Assembly (NCBI RefSeq): GCF_002264395.1
Contig: NZ_NFVA01000057.1
Coordinates: forward strand, 1 to 46,525
Reading direction: 5' to 3'
Source of the DNA: Paenibacillus sp. VTT E-133291
GTDB lineage: Bacteria > Bacillota > Bacilli > Paenibacillales > Paenibacillaceae
Length of the DNA: 46,525 bases
Within the stretch, counting starts at the first letter, position 1. Each line of letters starts with the position of its first letter. A model generated the notes under the pieces. That model did not search any database. It was not told the origin of the DNA and saw only the letters and a list, made by a program, of their open reading frames with translations. Positions 16,673-24,715 of this stretch are shown piece after piece. The position numbers were made by a program, and so were the translations under genes.

Positions 16673-17431
16673 ATGTTAGCAAAACGAATCATCCCCTGTC
16701 TTGACGTTAAGGACGGACGGGTAGTCAAAGGCGTTAACTTTGTGAATCTGCGTGATGCCGGAGATCCGGTTGAGCTCGCGGCGCTGTATGACCGTGAGGG
16801 TGCAGATGAGCTTGTGTTTCTCGATATATCAGCTTCCGTAGAAGGCCGAGCGACCATGATTGACGTTGTGCGGCAGACCGCAGGTGAAATCGCCATTCCT
16901 TTTACAGTGGGCGGCGGGATCTCTACACCTGATGATATGAAGCGGATTCTTCGTGCAGGTGCAGACAAAATTGGCATTAATACGGCTGCTATCACAAATC
17001 CACAGTTAATTCTGGAAGGTGCACGCCGTTTTGGCTCTCAATGTATTGTGGTAGCCATAGATGCTAAATATAACGAGGCATTTGGTGAATGGGAAGTGTA
17101 TACACATGGTGGTCGCAAGCCCACTGGCATCCGTGCTCTGACCTGGGCCAAGGAAGCTGAAAAGCTCGGAGCAGGTGAGATTTTACTCACAAGTATGGAT
17201 GCAGATGGCACGAAAGATGGCTTCGACCTGAAGCTGACCTCAGCAGTAAGCGACTTACTTAGTATTCCTGTGATTGCTTCTGGCGGTGCTGGGAAGAAGG
17301 AGCATTTTTACGATGTATTTACGGAAGGGAAAGCCGATGCTGGACTGGCGGCGACCATTTTTCACTATAAAGAGATTGCCATTAACGACTTAAAGGCTGA
17401 TTTGAAGCAAAAAGGGGTAGAGATCCGATGA
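16673..17431 (+). CDS. hisF: Imidazole glycerol phosphate synthase, cyclase subunit
   Basis: (beta/alpha)8-barrel cyclase of 252 residues. With HisH it makes imidazoleglycerol phosphate and AICAR from PRFAR and glutamine-derived ammonia. Catalytic Asp residues sit in RIIPCLDVKDGRVVKG (near 11) and VVAIDAKY (near 130); phosphate sites are TVGGGIS near 80 and ASGGAG near 201. AAAGGAGGG gives a very strong ribosome-binding site. The stop overlaps the hisIE start (ATGA). It is separated from the rest of the operon by 859 bp of repeats and a candidate RNA. Confidence 0.97.
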   Translation: MLAKRIIPCLDVKDGRVVKGVNFVNLRDAGDPVELAALYDREGADELVFLDISASVEGRATMIDVVRQTAGEIAIPFTVGGGISTPDDMKRILRAGADKIGINTAAITNPQLILEGARRFGSQCIVVAIDAKYNEAFGEWEVYTHGGRKPTGIRALTWAKEAEKLGAGEILLTSMDADGTKDGFDLKLTSAVSDLLSIPVIASGGAGKKEHFYDVFTEGKADAGLAATIFHYKEIAINDLKADLKQKGVEIR

Positions 17432-18141
17432 ATCAAACAGAAAAGAATACATCCATTAGCCAACAAGAAGCGCTGGCCGGCATTCGCTGGAATGAAGCGG
17501 GATTGGTGCCTACGGTTGTACAGGATGCCAACACACTTGAAGTTTTGATGGTTGCTTATATGAATTCGGAATCGTTGCAGCTCTCGCTGGAAAGTGGTCA
17601 GACCTGGTTCTGGAGCCGCTCACGCAGCGAGCTTTGGCACAAAGGTGGAACCTCCGGCAACACACAAGCGATTACCTCCATAGCCTATGATTGCGATAGT
17701 GATACATTGCTCGTGAAGGTTGTTCCTGAAGGACCAGCTTGCCATACTGGAGCTACTTCGTGCTTTTTCCGTGAAATCCCTTTGGATAACCAAACCAAGG
17801 AAGCGCAAAAATCGGCTGCAAGTCTTACGGATGGCGAGCGGTTTACCGTTCTTGGCGAGCTAGAGCGCGTGATTGCTGAGCGGGAAGTAGAACGCCCGGA
17901 AGGCGCATATACCACTTATTTGTTCGATAAAGGGGTCGATAAGATCCTTAAGAAGGTAGGCGAAGAAGCCTCTGAAACGATTATTGCCGCTAAAAATAAA
18001 GACAATGCCGAGCTGCGTCTTGAGGTTAGTGATCTGATCTACCACTTACTAGTTCTGCTACAGGAGCGTAAGCTTCCGCTGGATGAGATCATGGAAGAGC
18101 TCAGTACCCGCCACGAGCGCCCACGCCGGGATCAGTACTAG
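17428..18141 (+). CDS. hisIE: Phosphoribosyl-AMP cyclohydrolase / phosphoribosyl-ATP pyrophosphatase
   Basis: Bifunctional 237-residue enzyme for steps two and three of histidine synthesis. The N-terminal HisI domain (about 15-125) has TWFWSRSRSELWHKG and zinc-ligand segments DCDSDTLLVKV and PACHTGATSCF. A linker of about 25 residues leads to the HisE domain (about 150-237) with LFDKGVDKILKKVGEEASE, holding the acidic metal-binding residues, and EVSDLIYHLLVLL. Its ATG overlaps the hisF stop codon by four bases. Confidence 0.96.
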   Translation: MNQTEKNTSISQQEALAGIRWNEAGLVPTVVQDANTLEVLMVAYMNSESLQLSLESGQTWFWSRSRSELWHKGGTSGNTQAITSIAYDCDSDTLLVKVVPEGPACHTGATSCFFREIPLDNQTKEAQKSAASLTDGERFTVLGELERVIAEREVERPEGAYTTYLFDKGVDKILKKVGEEASETIIAAKNKDNAELRLEVSDLIYHLLVLLQERKLPLDEIMEELSTRHERPRRDQY

Positions 18142-18154
18142 GGGGGACTGAAGG

Positions 18155-18982
18155 ATGCATATCGATTACCACACGCATCATGAGCGCTGCGGTCATGCCG
18201 TGGGCAAGCTTGAGGAGTATGTGCAGCGCGGGATTGCGCTTGGACTTGAGCAACTAGGGTTATCGGACCACTTGCCGCTCATTCATGTCGATCCTGCTAG
18301 CTATTACCCTGAGATGGCGATGCCAATGGCTGAACTGCCTCGTTATGTAGAGGAATGTCTGAGTCTGAAGGAACGTTATCGTGGAGCTATAGATCTGCGG
18401 GTGGGGCTGGAAGCGGATTATATTGAAGGCTACGAAGATCAAATTCGTGAGATTTTATCTCCTTACCCATGGGATTATCTGATTGGCTCTGTGCATTTTC
18501 TTGGGGAATGGGATATTACGGATTATCGACAGGTTCATGGCTGGGAAGGTAAGGATGAACTAGAGGTATATCGTCTTTATTATGATGCTGTAAAGAAGTC
18601 GGCGTTATCGGGATTATATGATATTATAGGACATATGGATGTTATTAAACGGTTCGGCTATGGTCCACAGACACCAGAAGGTAAAGCAGAAGTGAGAGCA
18701 TTGGAACTGGAAACCTTAAAGGTTATAGCAGATAGCGGAGTCGCCATGGAGCTAAATGCTTCAGGACTTTCCAAGCCGTGTGCTGAAATGTTCCCAGCGG
18801 AACATCTGCTACAGGAGGCTTTTAAGCTCGGTATACCTCTTACGCTCGGCTCGGATGCACATGACCCTGCTAAGCTTGGTGACGGCTTACAAGAGGCTCG
18901 TAGCCTGCTTTGGCACACAGGATTTCGTGAACTGGCTGTATTTGAGGGTCGTCGTCGTACCGCTGTTCCGTTCAAACTATAA
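18155..18982 (+). CDS. hisJ: Histidinol-phosphatase, PHP family
   Basis: PHP-domain phosphoesterase of 275 residues that releases histidinol from histidinol phosphate. Metal-binding motifs are HIDYHTHHERCGHA at the start, GLSDHLPL near 38, GLEADYIEG near 88, DIIGHMDVIKRFG near 155 and the late SDAHDPAKLGDG near 230. Presence within the operon fills the phosphatase step missing from the monofunctional HisB. In Bacillus subtilis hisJ lies apart from the his operon, so the linkage here is a clue to function. A GGGGG/GAAGG ribosome-binding region precedes ATG 18155. Confidence 0.92.
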   Translation: MHIDYHTHHERCGHAVGKLEEYVQRGIALGLEQLGLSDHLPLIHVDPASYYPEMAMPMAELPRYVEECLSLKERYRGAIDLRVGLEADYIEGYEDQIREILSPYPWDYLIGSVHFLGEWDITDYRQVHGWEGKDELEVYRLYYDAVKKSALSGLYDIIGHMDVIKRFGYGPQTPEGKAEVRALELETLKVIADSGVAMELNASGLSKPCAEMFPAEHLLQEAFKLGIPLTLGSDAHDPAKLGDGLQEARSLLWHTGFRELAVFEGRRRTAVPFKL

Positions 18983-19005
18983 TTTATAATCCGCAGGAGG
19001 GTATT

Positions 19006-19956
19006 ATGCATCATCAACAATTACGTATTTTTTCCGGTTCGTCGAATCCAAAGCTGGCGGCAGATATTGCAGAGCGACTTGGTGTTGAATTGGGGCAGAT
19101 TAAGCTGACCCGTTTCATGAGCGGCGAGATTTACGTGCATTACGAAGAGAGCATCCGGAACTGCGACGTATTTTTGGTGCAATCCCTATCCCATCCCATT
19201 AATGAGATGTTCGTGGAGCTGCTCGTGATGATAGATGCTGCTAAACGGGCATCGGCACGTACAGTTAACATTATTGTGCCGTATTATGGATATGCTCGAC
19301 AGGAACGTAAGTCTGCACCTCGTGAACCGATTTCGGCTAAGATGGTAGCTGATGTACTTACGACCGCCGGCGCAACCCGTGTAATCACTATCGATTTGCA
19401 TGCAGCGGCAATTCAAGGATTTTTCAACATTCCGGTCGATCATCTGACTGCTCTCGATTTGATCAGCAGCCATTTGAAGGCCAAGGCTATGTCTGATTTG
19501 GTCATTGTCTCTCCAGATGCCGGACGTGCCTCTATGGCTGAGAAGCTGGCGAATAAGCTGGATTCACCTTTTGCCATTATGATCAAGAAGCGTCCAGCCC
19601 ATAATGAATCTGTAATCACTCATGTCATTGGTGATGTAGAGGGACGTACACCGATTATTATCGAGGACCTGATTGATACAGGGACTACCATTGTGAATGT
19701 GGTAGAGGGTCTGAAAGAGAGAGGTGCGAAGGACAGTATCGTCTGTGCAACGCATGGATTGTTCTCAGGGCCTGCGCTGCAGCGGCTTGACCATCCCTCA
19801 ATTGAGGAAGTGGTCATTACCGACTCTATCGCGCTGCCAGATGATCATTCAAGTCGGTTTAAGGTCTTATCGGTTGCACCGATGCTTGCTCAAGCTACAC
19901 GTATTATTCTTGAGGGCGGTTCGATTGATAAGCTTTTCAGAGACGCGGGAATTTAA
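19006..19956 (+). CDS. prs: Ribose-phosphate pyrophosphokinase (PRPP synthetase), divergent paralogue
   Basis: Makes PRPP, the substrate of HisG, from ribose 5-phosphate and ATP. The 316 residues keep FSGSSNPKLA at the start, ATP-site YYGYARQERK near 96, metal/substrate ITIDLHAAAIQGFF near 124, the flexible-loop Lys and Arg in MIKKRPAHN near 190 and the PRPP site IIIEDLIDTGTTI near 214. It differs from housekeeping Prs where VSPDxGG is usual: here VSPDAGRASMAEKL, and DTGTT replaces the common DTAGT. It is probably a second, pathway-linked copy, with the housekeeping gene elsewhere. AGGAGG precedes ATG 19006, and its stop codon lies inside the terminator hairpin. Confidence 0.88.
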   Translation: MHHQQLRIFSGSSNPKLAADIAERLGVELGQIKLTRFMSGEIYVHYEESIRNCDVFLVQSLSHPINEMFVELLVMIDAAKRASARTVNIIVPYYGYARQERKSAPREPISAKMVADVLTTAGATRVITIDLHAAAIQGFFNIPVDHLTALDLISSHLKAKAMSDLVIVSPDAGRASMAEKLANKLDSPFAIMIKKRPAHNESVITHVIGDVEGRTPIIIEDLIDTGTTIVNVVEGLKERGAKDSIVCATHGLFSGPALQRLDHPSIEEVVITDSIALPDDHSSRFKVLSVAPMLAQATRIILEGGSIDKLFRDAGI

Positions 19957-19972
19957 TTCCCCGTCTTTTTTA
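19941..19972 (+). terminator. Terminator overlapping the prs stop codon
   Basis: AGACG-C-GGGAA (19941-19951), loop TTTAA and TTCCC-CGTCT (19957-19966) form a ten-pair stem with one bulged C, then a T run. The loop contains the prs stop codon TAA (19954-19956). It ends the his operon. Confidence 0.88.
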
Positions 19973-20014
19973 TTTTTATTTGAAAAAGTTGTTGTATGTG
20001 GAGTGGTAGAGTCT

Positions 20015-20053
20015 TTCTCAACTTGAGAATCTCACCGTCACATGTGGTATACT
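20015..20053 (+). promoter_or_regulatory. Extended -10 promoter with overlapping palindrome
   Basis: TGG-TATACT (20045-20053) is an extended -10. The best -35, TTGAGA (20023-20028), is 19 bases away. It is one arm of a 15-bp palindrome TTCTCAA-C-TTGAGAA (20015-20029), a likely operator. Predicted start near 20060. Confidence 0.5.
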
Positions 20054-20059
20054 GTGTGA

Positions 20060-20145
20060 AGATAGCCGCACCCATATAGGGAACGGAATAGCGATTAAGT
20101 TTGGAGCTCCGGTATACCCCATTGGGCGCCGTCCTCCTATTTTTT
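20060..20145 (+). ncRNA. Structured leader or small RNA before the TPR gene
   Basis: Two hairpins follow the predicted start. The first is CCG-CA-CCC/GGG-AA-CGG (20066-20086). The second has nested GGAG/CTCC (20103-20106/20134-20137), GG/CC and CCC/GGG helices and ends in TATTTTTT (20138-20145), which looks like an intrinsic terminator. This could be a small RNA of about 85 nt or an attenuated leader for the TPR-trxB genes. No known riboswitch class was recognised. Confidence 0.4.
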
Positions 20146-20190
20146 CGTTAGTATAAAAGGAAGCTTCTTATAAGGGGGTGCCTTGCTTCC

Positions 20191-21927
20191 ATGATGGAGA
20201 GAACTTCAGAGTATGAGGAGAATGGTAATGTTATTCCCGTCACTCTGAATGCCAATTTTTTCTTTGAAAGAGCCGTTCGGTCCTTGGATCGCTTTCAATA
20301 TGATAAGGCATTAAAGAATTTTCGCAAAGCTGTAGAGTACGAACCGGAGAACCCGGTAAATCATTGCAACGTAGCAGGTGTATTATCAGAAATGGGTAAT
20401 TATGAGGCGTCAAACGATATTTTGACCCATGTGCTGGAGAATATTGATCCTGGAATGACGGAATGTTATTTCTATATGGCTAACAACTTCGCCAATATGG
20501 AAAGCTATGAGGAGGCAGAACGCTCACTCGTTACTTATCTCGAAGAAGATGTGAACGGTGAGTTTCTGGCCGAATCGGAAGAGTTGATGGAACTTCTGCA
20601 ATATGAACTGGATCGTCCTGCACCGCTTATCCGGATTAGAAGCCGGGAAGGAGTAATAGAGCATGAGCGGGCCCGGGCGCTGTTGGAAGAAGGCAAGTTT
20701 ACTCAAGCCGTTACTTTGCTTGAAGAGATTGTAAGCAATACGCCAGACTTCTTGGCGGCGCATAACAACCTAGCCCTTGCGTATTTCTATATGGGTCGTT
20801 TTACCAAAGCCAAAGAATGTATTATGCGGGTGCTTGAACAGGACTCTGGCAATTTGCACGCACTTTGTAACTTGGCGATCTTTCTGCAGTATGAAGGTGA
20901 CCGCGGGCAACTGGCAGGATTATTACGTCAGCTAGAGACGACTATTCCTTTTCACCAGGAGCATTTGTTCAAAATGGCCACTACGATGGGAATTCTTGGA
21001 CGGCATAGAACCGCCTATGGTCATTTTCGTCGCCTGCTGAAGGATGAGGAAGTCGGCGGTGACGCCAGCTTGTACCATTACTGTGCGGCAGCAGCAAGTA
21101 ATAGTGGACTGTACACAGAAGCTCAACGCTGCTGGCAAAAAGCTACTAAGCTGGATCCGGAATCGGCTGTGCCGAGATTTTTTCTGGCCCAGCTGCAGCA
21201 AGCACAGGGAGAAGGCAAAGCGTTATCTCCAATCAGCTACAACTATCAGCTTCCATTTCAAGAGCAGCTGAAGCTGTGGAAAGATAATAAAGGCAGCTTT
21301 GCCGAAGAGGTGCGGAACAATCCGCTGCTTCGTTCCTCCTTCTTCTGGGCGATTCGCTACGGAGATGCCAATACGAAGCTTCAGGTGACGGAAGCTCTGC
21401 GCTGGATCGAAGATGAAGAAATGTCCGAGATTCTGCAAGGACTTCTGAAGCAACAGCCATTGCAGGAAGAAAAGCTGCAAGAAGCTGCGCTTCTCAGCCT
21501 GCAACGACTGATTGGTAGTGTTCCGGAGGAAAATGTACTTCAGGAAGCCAAAGAAACTTCTACTGCACGTCTGAAGGGATTGCCAGAATGGAGAGATGAT
21601 TGGCAAAAAGTCATCGACCAGACGGTAAGTATGATGGACCGGAGATTTGATGCCGTTCAGAAAAAAGACGCTGAATTACTCTGGAAGCAATTCGTGAGCA
21701 GCATCTATCCAGATGTTCCTTTTATCCGTCACGCGGGGGGCTGGAGTGCTGCCTTAGAATATCTGATCGCAAAAATGCATAACCTTCCAGTTACCTATCG
21801 TGAAGTAGCTCTGCGTTACGATGTTTCTGTGTCGATGGTCAGTCGTTATGCTCGGCGTATCGATGATGAATGTAGCTTTCAGGGAAGTGTGAGCGACAGT
21901 CTTCCCCCGTTTACTGAAAATATCTAA
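20191..21927 (+). CDS. Tetratricopeptide repeat protein with C-terminal HTH-like segment
   Basis: Cytoplasmic scaffold-type protein of 578 residues, at the locus of Bacillus yvcD. TPR motifs cover at least residues 28-345: examples are FQYDKALKNFRKAVEYEPENPV, FTQAVTLLEEIVSNTPDFLAAHNNLALAYFYMG and YTEAQRCWQKATKLDPES. The middle (350-500) is helical and unassigned. The last 60 residues include VTYREVALRYDVSVSMVSRYARRID, which reads like a helix-turn-helix. Hence a partner-binding and possibly DNA-binding protein, function unknown. GGGGGTG lies ten bases before ATG 20191; a second ATG follows directly. It lies 40 bases before trxB and is probably in the same transcript. Confidence 0.82.
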   Translation: MMERTSEYEENGNVIPVTLNANFFFERAVRSLDRFQYDKALKNFRKAVEYEPENPVNHCNVAGVLSEMGNYEASNDILTHVLENIDPGMTECYFYMANNFANMESYEEAERSLVTYLEEDVNGEFLAESEELMELLQYELDRPAPLIRIRSREGVIEHERARALLEEGKFTQAVTLLEEIVSNTPDFLAAHNNLALAYFYMGRFTKAKECIMRVLEQDSGNLHALCNLAIFLQYEGDRGQLAGLLRQLETTIPFHQEHLFKMATTMGILGRHRTAYGHFRRLLKDEEVGGDASLYHYCAAAASNSGLYTEAQRCWQKATKLDPESAVPRFFLAQLQQAQGEGKALSPISYNYQLPFQEQLKLWKDNKGSFAEEVRNNPLLRSSFFWAIRYGDANTKLQVTEALRWIEDEEMSEILQGLLKQQPLQEEKLQEAALLSLQRLIGSVPEENVLQEAKETSTARLKGLPEWRDDWQKVIDQTVSMMDRRFDAVQKKDAELLWKQFVSSIYPDVPFIRHAGGWSAALEYLIAKMHNLPVTYREVALRYDVSVSMVSRYARRIDDECSFQGSVSDSLPPFTENI

Positions 21928-21967
21928 ATTCTTGACGCTTAAACCCTATTGTGAGGAGGCCACTGTT

Positions 21968-22921
21968 ATGTACAAAACGATTGTAATCGGAACAGGCCCG
22001 GCCGGGCTTACTGCTGCTATTTATCTGGCACGTGCCAACCTTAACCCACTTGTAATTGAAGGCTTGCAGCCAGGTGGACAACTGACAACGACAACGGAAG
22101 TAGAGAACTTTCCAGGTTTTCCTGAAGGGATTCTCGGTCCGGATTTAATGGACAACATGCGGAAGCAGGCTGAACGTTTTGGTGCTGAATTTAAGAATGG
22201 TTGGGTGGATTCAGTGGATTTTTCACAGCGTCCATTCAAAGTGACAGTAGATGGTTTGGGTGTATTAGAGGCAGAGTCGGTAATTATTTCTACCGGTGCT
22301 TCTGCCAGATATTTAGGAATACCAGGGGAGCAGGAGAATGTGGGCCGTGGGGTCAGCACTTGTGCTACTTGTGACGGCTTCTTTTTCCGGAACAAAAAGA
22401 TTATCGTGGTCGGTGGAGGAGACTCCGCGATGGAGGAAGCCAGCTTCTTAACAAGATTTGCTTCCAGCGTAACTCTGGTTCATCGTCGTGATGAGCTCAG
22501 AGCTTCGAAGATCATGCAGGATCGCGCACGCGATAACAGTAAGGTTGCGTGGGCACTTAACCGTACACCGCTTGAAGTAACAACCGGCGAGTCTGGCGTT
22601 AAAGGGCTGACGGTTCGCAACAATGAGACAGGGCAGGAAGAACTCATCGAAGCGGATGGGGTGTTTGTCGCGATCGGACATACGCCGAATACCGGGTTCT
22701 TAGGCGGCCAGATTACTACGGATACCAATGGCTACATTGTGGTCACCCCTGGAACGACAGAAACGAACATTCCGGGTGTATTCGCTTGTGGTGACGTGCA
22801 GGATACCCGTTACCGTCAAGCGATTTCTGCAGCAGGCACCGGCTGCATGGCAGCAATGGATGCTGAGAAATACTTAGAGGGTTCGATGGTGCATGATTGG
22901 AGCGAAAATCTGGGTAGTTAA
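21968..22921 (+). CDS. trxB: Thioredoxin reductase
   Basis: FAD- and NADPH-dependent reductase of 317 residues that keeps thioredoxin reduced. It shows the FAD-binding GTGPAGLTAAIYLARA at the N-terminus, the redox-active CATC in GVSTCATCDGFFF near 135, the NADPH-binding VVGGGDSAMEEA near 155 and the FAD-binding VFACGDVQDTRYRQAISAAGTG near 275. AGGAGG precedes ATG 21968; an in-frame ATG at 21932 lacks a comparable site and adds residues not seen in the family. The TPR gene upstream is the usual neighbour in this lineage. Confidence 0.97.
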   Translation: MYKTIVIGTGPAGLTAAIYLARANLNPLVIEGLQPGGQLTTTTEVENFPGFPEGILGPDLMDNMRKQAERFGAEFKNGWVDSVDFSQRPFKVTVDGLGVLEAESVIISTGASARYLGIPGEQENVGRGVSTCATCDGFFFRNKKIIVVGGGDSAMEEASFLTRFASSVTLVHRRDELRASKIMQDRARDNSKVAWALNRTPLEVTTGESGVKGLTVRNNETGQEELIEADGVFVAIGHTPNTGFLGGQITTDTNGYIVVTPGTTETNIPGVFACGDVQDTRYRQAISAAGTGCMAAMDAEKYLEGSMVHDWSENLGS

Positions 22922-22954
22922 TTTCCCGCTAACTTAAATTGGAATGACTTCTAG

Positions 22955-22991
22955 CAGGCGATCCTTATCTTACAGGATTGCCTGTTTTTTT
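22955..22991 (+). terminator. Intrinsic terminator after trxB
   Basis: An 11-bp stem CAGGCGATCCT (22955-22965) with AGGATTGCCTG (22974-22984, one G-T pair) is followed by seven Ts. Confidence 0.92.
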
Positions 22992-23045
22992 ATGATAGGA
23001 AATAGCGGTATTAAAATAACTGTAACAATGTCCTTCGAAAAAGAC

Positions 23046-23073
23046 TTGCGCATTTTATAAATAAGTTTACAAT
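23046..23073 (+). promoter_or_regulatory. Candidate promoter for the uxaC operon
   Basis: TTGCGC (23046-23051) and TACAAT (23068-23073) are 16 bases apart. A cre/operator-like palindrome follows ten bases later, and the leader is about 150 nt. Confidence 0.45.
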
Positions 23074-23082
23074 GTAGATAAA

Positions 23083-23096
23083 TGTTAACGTGAACA
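23083..23096 (+). promoter_or_regulatory. cre-like / LacI-family operator upstream of uxaC
   Basis: TGTTAACGTGAACA is an almost perfect palindrome centred on CG. It agrees with the cre consensus TGWNANCGNTNWCA at nine of ten constrained positions. It sits around the predicted transcription start, suited to repression by CcpA or by the LacI-type regulator encoded in this cluster. Confidence 0.6.
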
Positions 23097-23171
23097 ATTT
23101 TCAACACAACGCTAAGCAAAACATTTATTTTAGATTTAATTAATATTCAATGAATAGTTCAAACATCAAAA

Positions 23172-23186
23172 TGTTTACGTTAAACT
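23172..23186 (+). promoter_or_regulatory. Second CG-centred operator-like site upstream of uxaC
   Basis: GTTTA-CGT-TAAAC (23173-23185) is a palindrome with an ACGT core like the site at 23083 but a poor cre match. It may be specific for the ExuR-type regulator. Confidence 0.45.
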
Positions 23187-23230
23187 GATTGTGACTCCCA
23201 TTATGATTATAAAGGAGAGCAGAAAAACTC

Positions 23231-24658
23231 ATGAGCAGAAAATTTATGGATGAGAACTTCTTATTGTCCAGTGAGACTGCGATTCAGCTGTTTCATAACT
23301 ATGCGAAAGACATGCCGATTATCGACTATCACTGCCATCTCAGTCCGAAAGAGATTTATGAGAACAAGACGTTTAACAATATTACCGAGGCTTGGCTGTA
23401 TGGTGACCATTACAAATGGAGAGTGATGCGGGCAAATGGTGTAGAAGAGAAGTACATTACCGGTGATGGTAGTGACTACGATAAATTTCTGGCCTGGGCA
23501 AGAACTGTTCCAAGGATAATCGGTAATCCGCTCTATCATTGGACACATCTGGAGTTACAGCGTTTCTTTGGAGTATATGATTTGCTAAATGAGGTTAATG
23601 CTCCGAAGATTTGGGACGAAGTGAACAAGCAACTGCAAGGCGAGGGCTTTGGAGCAAGAGACTTGATCATTAAATCGAAGGTGACCGTTGTATGCACCAC
23701 CGATGACCCTGTAGATGATCTAGAATATCACGAGAAAATCAGTACTCTAAGTGGATTCGAAGCTAGCATAGTTCCGGGATTCAGACCAGATAAATCACTC
23801 GAAATCAACCGTCCTACCTTCAAGGCTTGGGTGGATCAGCTTAGTGAAGTTTCGGGAATAGCGGTTGAGCATTATGGACAGTTTCTTGAAGCGCTGGAGA
23901 GCAGGGTGAGATACTTCCATGCTAGAGCGGGCCGTGTATCCGATCATGCTTTGGATGCAGTAATGTTTGAGCCAGCTACCTTGGAGGAAGCTACAGAAAT
24001 ATTCGCCAAAGCAATTCGTGAAGGCACTGTAAGCGAGAGTGAAGAGAAAAAGTACAAAGGGTTCACACTTATATTCCTCGGGAAATTATATAGCGAACTG
24101 GATTGGGCGATGCAATTCCATATCCATGCGCTTCGTAATAATAACAGCGTAATGTTCGGGCGTCTCGGTCCGGATACAGGCTATGATGCCATCAATGATG
24201 GCATGATTGCTAAACCACTGGCAGGACTGCTTGATGCGCTGGATCGTGAGAACGCACTGCCTAAGACGATTTTGTATTCATTGAATCCGAATGATAATCA
24301 TGTCATTGCGGGTTTAATGGGCTGCTTCCAAGGGGGAGGTATACCTGGGAAAATTCAATTCGGAACGGCATGGTGGTTCAATGACAATAAGGATGGCATG
24401 CTGGAACAGATGAAGACGCTCGCTAATCTAGGGGTACTCAGCCAATTTGTCGGAATGTTAACAGACTCCAGAAGCTTTTTATCGTATACCAGACATGAGT
24501 ACTTTAGAAGAATTCTATGTGATCTTGTAGGTTCTTGGGTAGAGGCTGGAGAAGTCCCGGATGATATGGAACTGCTGGGCGGTATGATTGAGAACATCTG
24601 TTACAATAATGCGGATCAATATTTCAATTTCTCGAAACAGGCATTGGTGACAAGGTAA
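23231..24658 (+). CDS. uxaC: Glucuronate isomerase
   Basis: Uronate isomerase of 475 residues converting D-glucuronate to fructuronate and D-galacturonate to tagaturonate, entry step of hexuronate breakdown. It belongs to the amidohydrolase-like barrel: the metal-binding motif IDYHCHLSPKEIYENK is near residue 35. FHIHALRNNNSVMFGRLGPDTGYDAIND near 300 and MLTDSRSFLSYTRHEYFRRIL near 410 are family blocks. AAGGAGAG precedes ATG 23231. It leads a cluster with a LacI-type regulator, uxaB and uxaA, recalling the Bacillus exu locus, but no uxuA, uxuB or exuT transporter is present here. Confidence 0.96.
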   Translation: MSRKFMDENFLLSSETAIQLFHNYAKDMPIIDYHCHLSPKEIYENKTFNNITEAWLYGDHYKWRVMRANGVEEKYITGDGSDYDKFLAWARTVPRIIGNPLYHWTHLELQRFFGVYDLLNEVNAPKIWDEVNKQLQGEGFGARDLIIKSKVTVVCTTDDPVDDLEYHEKISTLSGFEASIVPGFRPDKSLEINRPTFKAWVDQLSEVSGIAVEHYGQFLEALESRVRYFHARAGRVSDHALDAVMFEPATLEEATEIFAKAIREGTVSESEEKKYKGFTLIFLGKLYSELDWAMQFHIHALRNNNSVMFGRLGPDTGYDAINDGMIAKPLAGLLDALDRENALPKTILYSLNPNDNHVIAGLMGCFQGGGIPGKIQFGTAWWFNDNKDGMLEQMKTLANLGVLSQFVGMLTDSRSFLSYTRHEYFRRILCDLVGSWVEAGEVPDDMELLGGMIENICYNNADQYFNFSKQALVTR

Positions 24659-24715
24659 TCGTTATGATATCCTTACATGGAAGAGCCAAACCCGTTTGAT
24701 AAGGAAGGTTGACCC

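Noticed and set aside
16417..16704. 95-codon open frame across the structured region before hisF
   Set aside because: The translation is rich in Arg and Cys with no recognisable motif, no good ribosome-binding site, and it overlaps the hisF start; the DNA looks better explained as RNA structure.
20060..20145. ZTP, fluoride or preQ1 riboswitch in the TPR-gene leader
   Set aside because: Conserved core bases of these classes could not be found; only generic hairpins and a T run are supported.
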